A DNA stretch of 62,281 nt, taken from the NCBI GenBank assembly GCA_015233935.1, contig JADFXB010000009.1:1-62281 (forward strand), read 5' to 3'. Positions 54,443 to 62,281 of the stretch are shown here, in pieces (the stretch's first letter is position 1; the number at the start of each line of letters is the position of its first letter). Position numbers and translations under genes: made by a program. This stretch comes from Magnetococcales bacterium (GTDB lineage: Bacteria; Pseudomonadota; Magnetococcia; Magnetococcales; JADFXB01). Under the pieces are notes generated by a model. The model was not told the origin of the DNA. It did not search any database and was given only the letters and a program-made list of their open reading frames with translations.

Positions 54443-55834
54443 TCAGCGAGATTGTCGCCGTTGATGCCATTCAGGAATATGCCGCTGGGGAACCCGTGAA
54501 ATGGCCAGACTGCCAGCGGGAACGTTGCCGGTGATGGTTGTTCCGGCGGCCACCACCGCTTCGGCAGCCACGGTGACCGGGGCTACCAATTGGGTGTCGG
54601 AGCCGATGAAGACACCATCTTCGATGATGGTCTGGTGTTTGTGGACCCCGTCATAGTTGCAGGTGATGGTTCCTGCCCCCACATTGACCCGCTCTCCCAG
54701 GGTGGCATCGCCAATATAGGAGAGGTGGTTAATCTTGCTGTTGGCCCCGATGCGGGATTTTTTGACTTCGCAAAAGTTGCCCACCCGCACCCCGGCGGCC
54801 AGATCGCTGGCAGGACGCAGACGGACAAAAGGCCCCACCTGGTTGGGACCGGCCAAACGGGCACCGTCTATGTGACTGAAGGCTTCAACAATACAGCCAT
54901 CCCCCAGGGTGGAATTCTGGATTTGGCAGAAAGGACCGATGCGGCAATCTTCGCCAATCACCACCCCTGGTCCCAACTGGACGTTGGCCAGGATGACCGT
55001 ATCCATTCCCACCACAACATCGGGGGACAACCAGCAGGAGGAAGGATCCTGAAAGGTGACCCCCTCCTTCATAAGTTTTAAAACAATTCGGTCACGGAGG
55101 GCTATTTCCAATTCTGCCAACTGGACGCGGGAGTTGACCCCGGCGAAGGAGAGGGGATCCTGATGGCAGAGGGCACCCACGGATAAACCCGCCTGCCGAC
55201 AAAGGGCAAGCACATCGGTGAGATAAAACTCCCCTGAGGCATTGTTGACTCCCAGGCGGGCCAGCCATTGGGGAAGCAGGGAGAGATCAAAACACCAAGT
55301 ACCGGTGTTAACCTCCTGAATGATTCTTAGTTTGCTATCGGCGTCTTTTTCTTCAATAATAGCGGTGGGAAGATTTTGTTCATCCCGCACCAGACGACCA
55401 TATCCGGTGGGATCGGTCAGATGCATGGTGTAGAGGGAGACACCGTTGCCGCGTTCTTGGTGGTATTTCCATAAGGTGGTAAGATCCTGGCTGCCAATCA
55501 AGGGGACATCCCCATTGAGAACCAGGAGTTCTCCCGACTTGTCGGTCATTTGGGCGACGGCACAGGCGACCGCGTGGCCGGTTCCCAGGGGGGGATTTTG
55601 TTCCACCCAGGTGAGATCGGGGGCATCCAAAGCGGCCTTTACCGTCTCCGACTGATGACCCACCACCACCAAAATTTGGCGGGGGTGCAGGGCGCGGGCG
55701 GCTTCCAGAACATGGGCCAGCAGGGGTTTGCCTGCCAGGGGGTGCAAAACCTTGGCAACCTTGGAACGCATGCGGGTTCCCAAACCGGCAGCCAGTATGA
55801 CGATGGAAAGAGAAGAAGATGCGGTGTTATCCAT
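54443..55834 (-). CDS. glmU: Bifunctional GlcNAc-1-P uridyltransferase / glucosamine-1-P acetyltransferase
   Basis: Final two steps to UDP-GlcNAc. 463 residues. N-terminal pyrophosphorylase: VILAAGLGTRMRSKVAKVLHPLAGKPLL near residue 11, QNPPLGTGHAV near 80, LNGDVPLI near 106; C-terminal left-handed beta-helix acetyltransferase with hexapeptide repeats and GVRVGNFCEVKKSRIGANSKINHLSYIGDATLG near 340 (active His). Pairing with glmS is common. It starts a seven-gene minus-strand series running to comEC and is divergent from mobA. Confidence 0.97.
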   Translation of the reverse strand: MDNTASSSLSIVILAAGLGTRMRSKVAKVLHPLAGKPLLAHVLEAARALHPRQILVVVGHQSETVKAALDAPDLTWVEQNPPLGTGHAVACAVAQMTDKSGELLVLNGDVPLIGSQDLTTLWKYHQERGNGVSLYTMHLTDPTGYGRLVRDEQNLPTAIIEEKDADSKLRIIQEVNTGTWCFDLSLLPQWLARLGVNNASGEFYLTDVLALCRQAGLSVGALCHQDPLSFAGVNSRVQLAELEIALRDRIVLKLMKEGVTFQDPSSCWLSPDVVVGMDTVILANVQLGPGVVIGEDCRIGPFCQIQNSTLGDGCIVEAFSHIDGARLAGPNQVGPFVRLRPASDLAAGVRVGNFCEVKKSRIGANSKINHLSYIGDATLGERVNVGAGTITCNYDGVHKHQTIIEDGVFIGSDTQLVAPVTVAAEAVVAAGTTITGNVPAGSLAISRVPQRHIPEWHQRRQSR

Positions 55835-55928
55835 GATACCCTGTTGCTGGGAGATTGAACTCTGCCTATTTTAACCCATTGTCCAACGATTAAAAGGCGT
55901 ATTCTACACTTTTTCCGGAGTTTCGTCC

Positions 55929-56531
55929 ATGACTGCACCATTGACCGCCGTCATTCTGGCAGGGGGACTCTCCCGGCGCATGAACGGGGTGGCCAAGGGA
56001 ACCTTGCCTTTGGCGGGGGAGGCGGTGATCCAACATGTGATTCGTCGTTTGCTGCCCCAGGTATCCCGGATCATCATCAATGCCAACGATCAGCAGGCCT
56101 ATCAATCTTTTGGTTTGCCGTTGATCCCGGATCAACGCCCCGATTATGCCGGACCACTGGCTGGGGTGGAGGCGGCTTTGCAGTCGGTCTCTGAGGAATG
56201 GATCCTCACCGTGGCGGTGGATATTCCCTTTTTGCCCCATGATTTGGTCGCCATCTTGAGGCAGCAGGCGGTGGACGCTCCAGTGACGGTATCCAGCCGT
56301 GGCAGGTGTCACCCGGTGGTCTGTTTATGGCCCCGCACGGTTTTACCGAATATCCGAAATGCACTGGATAAAAGGGCATTTAAACTCGTACAATGGTTTT
56401 CACTTCATCCCCATGTGGTGGTTCCCTTTGCCGATTGGCCGGGGGGGGTGGATCCCTTTTTCAATCTCAATCAGCCCGACCAGTTGCTGGAAGCAGAAGG
56501 GTGGCTGTCCAAACTGGCCGGGGCTTGCTAG
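55929..56531 (+). CDS. mobA: Molybdenum cofactor guanylyltransferase
   Basis: Adds GMP to molybdopterin to form the MGD cofactor of DMSO-reductase-family enzymes. 200 residues. Motifs: AVILAGGLSRRMNGVAKGTLPLAG near residue 8 (GTP-binding loop), LIPDQRPDYAGPLAGVEAAL near 61, TVAVDIPFLPHDL near 89 (metal Asp), and the C-terminal FFNLNQPDQLLEAE. Starts a Moco gene group with moaD and the moaE-mog fusion. A weak promoter-like TTGTCC-15-TATTCT lies at 55879-55905. Confidence 0.93.
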   Translation: MTAPLTAVILAGGLSRRMNGVAKGTLPLAGEAVIQHVIRRLLPQVSRIIINANDQQAYQSFGLPLIPDQRPDYAGPLAGVEAALQSVSEEWILTVAVDIPFLPHDLVAILRQQAVDAPVTVSSRGRCHPVVCLWPRTVLPNIRNALDKRAFKLVQWFSLHPHVVVPFADWPGGVDPFFNLNQPDQLLEAEGWLSKLAGAC

Positions 56532-56541
56532 GGAGTTCAGG

Positions 56542-56799
56542 ATGGCCCGTTTTCTCTATTTTGCCTGGTTGCGGGAGCGGTTGGGCAAACCTGCCGAAGA
56601 ATATATTTTGCCGGAGTCGGTGACCACCGTAGGCCAGATGATCCAGCATATGCGGGAACGGGGGGAACCCTATGCCACGGTTCTGGCTGATACCCATTTG
56701 CGGGTGGCGGTGAATCAACACTATGCCAGCCCGGAGGTGGCTGTGGACAATGGCTGTGAGATTGCCCTCTTTCCACCGGTGAGTGGGGGAAGTTCATGA
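56542..56799 (+). CDS. moaD: MoaD-like molybdopterin synthase sulfur carrier with C-terminal GGSS
   Basis: Ubiquitin-fold sulfur carrier that, as a thiocarboxylate, donates sulfur to precursor Z with MoaE. 85 residues. MARFLYFAWLRERLGKPAEEY and RVAVNQHYASPEVAVDNGCEIALFPPVSGG match the family. Oddly, the functional diglycine is followed by Ser-Ser before the stop (AGT-TCA-TGA) instead of ending the protein. A mature terminal Gly would need trimming, as known for a few carriers such as QbsE. The frame is fixed by the ATGA overlap with moaE. ATG 56542 has GGGAG upstream. Confidence 0.85.
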   Translation: MARFLYFAWLRERLGKPAEEYILPESVTTVGQMIQHMRERGEPYATVLADTHLRVAVNQHYASPEVAVDNGCEIALFPPVSGGSS

Positions 56800-57789
56800 T
56801 ACGTATTCAGGAGGAAGATTTTTCCAGCGAGGTGGAGATAAAAGCACTGGTGGCTGGTCTACCTATGGTAGGCGGCGTGGTGGCCTTTATTGGTACGGTG
56901 CGGGATATTACTGGCGACAGCCAGGTGGCGGCCATCGAACTGGAACACTATCCGGGCATGACCGAATCGGAGCTTGCCAGGATTGAAGAGGCAGCCCACG
57001 CCCGTTTTCCGGTGGAAGCCCTGCTGGTGGTCCATCGGGTGGGACGCTTGACCGTGGCGGATAATATCGTATTGGTGGTGGCGGCCTCTCGTCATCGGGC
57101 GGCGGCCTTCGATGCCTGCCGCTATTTGATCGACCACTTAAAAATTCACGCCACCTTCTGGAAAAAAGAAATTCTCACCGACAACAGCCAACGCTGGGTC
57201 AACGCCTGCCCCGGTTGTGAGGCGGCGGCCAGCCAATGGCAGGAGTTGCGCACCATGGGACACACCCATCCTGTTGCCTCAGCCCCGGCAGAACCCCACC
57301 ATCATGACCACCCCTCCTGGGCCGGTCTGCGGGTGGGTATCCTCACCCTGTCCGACAGCCGCTCTCTGCAACAGGATGGCAGTGGCGATGCCTTGCAGGG
57401 AGGAGTGGAGGCCCTGGCTGGTCAGGTGGTGGAGCGGCGACTCATTGCCGACGATGCCCCCCTTCTCACCCAAATGTTGTTGGAGTGGTCCGATCAACTT
57501 AAACTGGACGTGATCCTCACCACCGGTGGTACCGGGGTGGGACCACGGGATGTGACCCCAGAGGCCACCAAAGGGGTTCTGTTGAAAGAATTGCCAGGGG
57601 TGGCAGAGTTGATTCGCACCACCGGATTGCAACAAACCCGCCATGCGGTGCTCTCTCGTGGTTTGGCAGGCATGCGTAACCATACTTTGATTATTAACTT
57701 GCCCGGCTCGAAACGGGGGGCGGCCCACGGATTGCAAACCGTGGCCGATCTGGTTCCCCATGTGCTGCGCATGGCCCATGGAGGTGGTC

Positions 57790-57797
<8 letters not shown>
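56796..57797 (+). CDS. MoaE-MogA/MoaB fusion protein
   Basis: 333 residues combining two Moco enzymes. Residues 1-145 are the molybdopterin synthase large subunit MoaE (GGVVAFIGTVRDITGDSQVAAIELEHYPGM, VHRVGRLTVADNIVLVVAASRHRAAAFDACRYLIDHLK, FWKKEILTDNSQRWVNA with the catalytic Lys). A His/Pro-rich linker (HTHPVASAPAEPHHHDH) follows, then residues about 170-330 are a MogA/MoaB adenylyltransferase (VGILTLSDSRS, DVILTTGGTGVGPRDVTPEAT, RGLAGMRNHTLIINLPGSKRGAAHGLQTV). Usually these are separate genes. Coupled to moaD by 4 bases and to the HPt gene by 8. Confidence 0.92.
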
Positions 57798-60118
<2,321 letters not shown>

Positions 60119-60120
60119 CC

Positions 60121-61398
60121 ATGGCCAAGCTGGAGGGGATACGCATTCGCAACTTCCGTAGCCTGCAGGATGTCACGCTGGGCCGGTTATGGCATTCGGA
60201 CCCCTCCGTGGAGCCTCTGACCTCCTTGACGGTGGTTATTGGCAAAAATGGGGTGGGCAAGAGTTCTTTGTTTGATGCCTTCGGTTTCCTGGCCGACTGC
60301 TTGCGTACCAATGTGGAAGAGGCTTGTGATATGCGGGGGCGGGGGGGATTTGAGCGTATTCGTTCCCAGGGGCAGAAGGGACCGATTGTGTTCGAATTGT
60401 ATTACCGTGAAAGTTTAGTAAGTAGACATATTACTTATGGGTTGGAAATTGATGCAGATCAGGATGGTCTTCCTTTTGTCTCGATGGAGGTACTGGGCCA
60501 AAGAAGAAAAGGATTAGCTTCAGGCCCGCCTTTCTTCTTCTTTATTCTTTCAAAAGGAAAAGGTTGGGCTTGGAAAGAAGAAGAAGTCAGTGATTTTGGT
60601 ATAGAGTCTGGACAGAATTGGGATGATTCTATCAAAGAAGTAGTTAAGAAAGAAGATCGTAAAGCCGAAGCAGTCAGTCTGGTGAGTTCTAGTAATCTGG
60701 GGGTGGCAACGGTAGGGTCTTTGAAACAACACCCCCGTATTGCCGCATTTCGCCAGTTTTTGGAAAGTTGGTATTTGAGTTATTTCACCCCCGATGCCGC
60801 CCGCACTCTGCCCGTCTACGGTATGCACAAACATTTAAACACCCATGGCGATAATTTGGCCAATGTGGTGCAGTTTATGGAACGTGAGCACAAGGACCGC
60901 TTTCAGTCCATCCTTGAACGCATTGCCGAACGAATACCCGGCATCCAGCGCATCGACACGGAAAAAACCCCGGATGGCCGTTTGTTGCTGCGCTTCCATG
61001 ATCGGGGCTTCCAGGCTCCTTTTTATGTCCACCAAATGTCGGATGGCACCCTGAAACTGTTTGCCTATCTACTCTTGCTGGAAAACCCCACCCCACCCCC
61101 ATTTATCTGCATCGAAGAGCCGGAAAACGGACTCTACCATAAATTGCTGGCAACCCTGGCTGCGGAATTCCGCCGTTATGCCGAAGACAATCAGGCGGGT
61201 TCCCAACTCTTTGTGACCACTCACCAACCCTATTTGGTGGATGCCCTGAATCCCCAGGAGGTTTGGATTCTGGAAAAAGGGGAAGATGGTTTTACCACCA
61301 TCCGCCGCGCCAGTGAAGATCCCCTGGTGGTCAATCTGGTGGCAGAAGGGCTGCCGTTGGGCAATTTGTGGTTCAGCGATTATCTGGACGCCAGGTGA
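60121..61398 (+). CDS. SMC/ABC-like AAA ATPase, first gene of ATPase/TOPRIM pair 3
   Basis: 425-residue AAA_21-type ATPase. MAKLEGIRIRNFRSLQDV opens the core, Walker A IGKNGVGKSSLFDAFGFL lies near residue 40, signature HQMSDGTLKLFAYLLLLE near 304, Walker B PFICIEEPENGLYHKLL near 328 and VTTHQPYLVDAL near 365. Composition shifts within the gene: GC-rich ends, AT-leaning middle (about 60400-60700) where the variable insert lies. The start codon follows the tgt stop by 2 bases and its RBS GGAGAG is inside tgt, so it is co-transcribed. Defence-type role inferred from the paired DUF4276-like gene. Confidence 0.85.
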   Translation: MAKLEGIRIRNFRSLQDVTLGRLWHSDPSVEPLTSLTVVIGKNGVGKSSLFDAFGFLADCLRTNVEEACDMRGRGGFERIRSQGQKGPIVFELYYRESLVSRHITYGLEIDADQDGLPFVSMEVLGQRRKGLASGPPFFFFILSKGKGWAWKEEEVSDFGIESGQNWDDSIKEVVKKEDRKAEAVSLVSSSNLGVATVGSLKQHPRIAAFRQFLESWYLSYFTPDAARTLPVYGMHKHLNTHGDNLANVVQFMEREHKDRFQSILERIAERIPGIQRIDTEKTPDGRLLLRFHDRGFQAPFYVHQMSDGTLKLFAYLLLLENPTPPPFICIEEPENGLYHKLLATLAAEFRRYAEDNQAGSQLFVTTHQPYLVDALNPQEVWILEKGEDGFTTIRRASEDPLVVNLVAEGLPLGNLWFSDYLDAR

Positions 61399-61402
61399 TG
61401 CC

Positions 61403-62050
61403 ATGCACATGGAAATCTTGGTGGAAGATTTTTCCGGTAAAGCATTATTAGAGTCGTTGCTTCCAAAAATGGTGAAAGAGGGGCATTACTACAGGCTTCA
61501 TTCCTATAAAGGATTGGGGAATCTGCCCAACGATTTAAAAGGGGATGCCGATCCAAGTCTACGTATCTTGCTGGATCGCTTGCCAAAATTGCTGAATGGG
61601 TATGGGAATACTTTTAAAAATCAACCGAATAATCCTTCATCGGTGATGGTGGTGTGCGATTTAGATCGCAGGTGTCCAAAAAAATTTCGTGACCAGCTTA
61701 TGTTGCTGTATAATAATTTAAACAATAAACCCATTACAAAATTTTGCCTGGCTGTGCAAGAGATAGAGGCATGGTATTTGGGTGATCTGCAAGCATTGGA
61801 AAAGGCTTTTCCTGGCAAAATCGGCCAATTAAAAAAGATGGGTAATCCAGATCAACTTAATGATACATGGGAATTTTTGGCCGATGCCATCTATCCGGGA
61901 GGCAATAAAGAGTTGAAAAAACACAATGTGGGTGAGGTAAAATATCAATGGGCGAAAAAAATCGGGCCGCTCATGGATATTGAAAACAATCAATCGGCCA
62001 GCTTCCAATATTTCAAGAAGAAAATTGAAGAGTTATGCAACATGGGGTAA
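61403..62050 (+). CDS. DUF4276/TOPRIM-like partner of ATPase pair 3
   Basis: 215-residue protein (or 213 from ATG 61409), 4 bases after the ATPase. Motifs of DUF4276-type TOPRIM proteins: an N-terminal strand with Glu (EILVEDFSGKALLESLLPKM), YKGLGNLPNDL near residue 38, acidic strand MVVCDLDRRCP near 84 (DxD) and a strongly conserved-looking VQEIEAWYLGDLQALEKAFPG near 118. C-terminal helices end without a special motif. AT-rich in its second half. Of the three small partner proteins in the window, this is the clearest DUF4276 match. Nuclease activity is predicted, not shown. Confidence 0.75.
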   Translation: MHMEILVEDFSGKALLESLLPKMVKEGHYYRLHSYKGLGNLPNDLKGDADPSLRILLDRLPKLLNGYGNTFKNQPNNPSSVMVVCDLDRRCPKKFRDQLMLLYNNLNNKPITKFCLAVQEIEAWYLGDLQALEKAFPGKIGQLKKMGNPDQLNDTWEFLADAIYPGGNKELKKHNVGEVKYQWAKKIGPLMDIENNQSASFQYFKKKIEELCNMG

Positions 62051-62105
62051 GAGGGGTAGCCACAGTTTATCCATTGAAAACCACTAACGCTGCCCCGCCC
62101 ATGGA

Positions 62106-62114
62106 TGATATAAT
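62106..62114 (+). promoter_or_regulatory. Extended -10 promoter for the Rpn-family gene
   Basis: TGATATAAT (62106-62114) is a perfect extended -10 element, 56 bases before the start codon at 62170. No -35 box lies at the right distance; TTGAAA at 62074 is too far away. Confidence 0.5.
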
Positions 62115-62169
62115 GGGGTTGGTGGGTGCTCACACCTGTTATACCCCTGGCTGAACAGGAACTCTCATC

Positions 62170-62281
62170 ATGAAGTTTATGGACCCCCGCATCGACTTTG
62201 CCTTTAAAAAAATCTTCGGCAGCGAAGATGCCAAGGATGTTTTAATCTCCTTTCTGGAAAGTTTGCTGGGATTGGAAGGAG
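62170..62281 (+). CDS. Rpn-family nuclease / PD-(D/E)XK transposase-like protein (5' part)
   Basis: Only the first 37 codons are inside the window. The N-terminus MDPRIDFAFKKIFGSEDAK followed by DVLISFLESLLGLE is the hallmark start of the Rpn/YhgA (PD-(D/E)XK nuclease family transposase) proteins, which promote DNA breaks and recombination and whose short internal products act as phage-defence inhibitors in E. coli. The catalytic Asp/Glu-x-Lys residues lie beyond the window edge. An extended -10 promoter precedes it. Adjacent to ATPase/TOPRIM pair 3, it extends the accessory region. Confidence 0.8.
   Translation, partial: MKFMDPRIDFAFKKIFGSEDAKDVLISFLESLLGLEG

Noticed and set aside
62074-62079. 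TTGAAA as -35 box for the Rpn gene
   Set aside because: It is 29 bases from TATAAT, too far for a sigma-70 promoter.

Overview
The window looks like a chromosomal segment of an autotrophic proteobacterium, most probably from the Magnetococcales (the magnetotactic 'Eta/Alphaproteobacteria' around Magnetococcus). The evidence is a two-gene ATP-citrate lyase of the reductive TCA cycle with an unusually long AclA, placed next to a complete 14-gene alphaproteobacterial-style complex I operon; yggS-proC-yggT-yggU; many hybrid two-component proteins; and a fairly GC-rich background. The taxonomic call is inference: there is no 16S rRNA or magnetosome gene here.

Layout. 1-7.5 kb: an ECF cobalt/nickel ATPase (cbiO), then two separate pairs of SMC/ABC-like ATPase plus small TOPRIM-like protein (825-2701 and 5653-7517). 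These alternate with a receiver/histidine-kinase protein, a secreted nuclease and an unknown protein. 7.6-10.1 kb: yggS-proC-yggT-yggU. 10.1-11.5 kb: a minus-strand unknown gene, tRNA-Asp with its own sigma-70 promoter, and a strongly structured non-coding stretch. 11.5-15.6 kb: aclB-aclA. 15.9-30.4 kb: nuoA-N, with single-base frameshifts visible in nuoG and nuoL, closed by a strong terminator. 30.5-38.5 kb: a complex I assembly methyltransferase (NDUFAF7/MidA family), fabI, aroC, HPr, EI, metK and ahcY. 38.5-41 kb: two tandem copies of an AT-rich two-gene unit (helical-repeat protein plus HEPN-like protein), then ispD.

41.8-55.8 kb is all minus strand: a binding-protein/hybrid-kinase operon with two small exported proteins, and a long series glmU-glmS-radical SAM-ferritin-like-phosphodiesterase-GGDEF/EAL-comEC. 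55.9-60.1 kb returns to plus: mobA, moaD, a moaE-mog fusion, an HPt-receiver protein and tgt. 60.1-62.3 kb: a third ATPase/TOPRIM-like pair and the start of an Rpn-family nuclease gene.

How the genes work together. Core metabolism covers CO2 fixation by the reductive TCA cycle (acl), respiration (nuo), SAM recycling (metK, ahcY), Moco synthesis and UDP-GlcNAc synthesis. Laid into it, often with 2-17 base spacings or overlaps to housekeeping genes, are five compact two-gene units whose domains (SMC-like ATPase + TOPRIM; helical repeats + HEPN) are typical of anti-phage or toxin-antitoxin systems. These units are AT-rich in their internal parts and close to background composition at their conserved ends. 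The tandem helical-repeat/HEPN pair is the best candidate for an undescribed system. The three ATPase/TOPRIM pairs are the other accessory theme.
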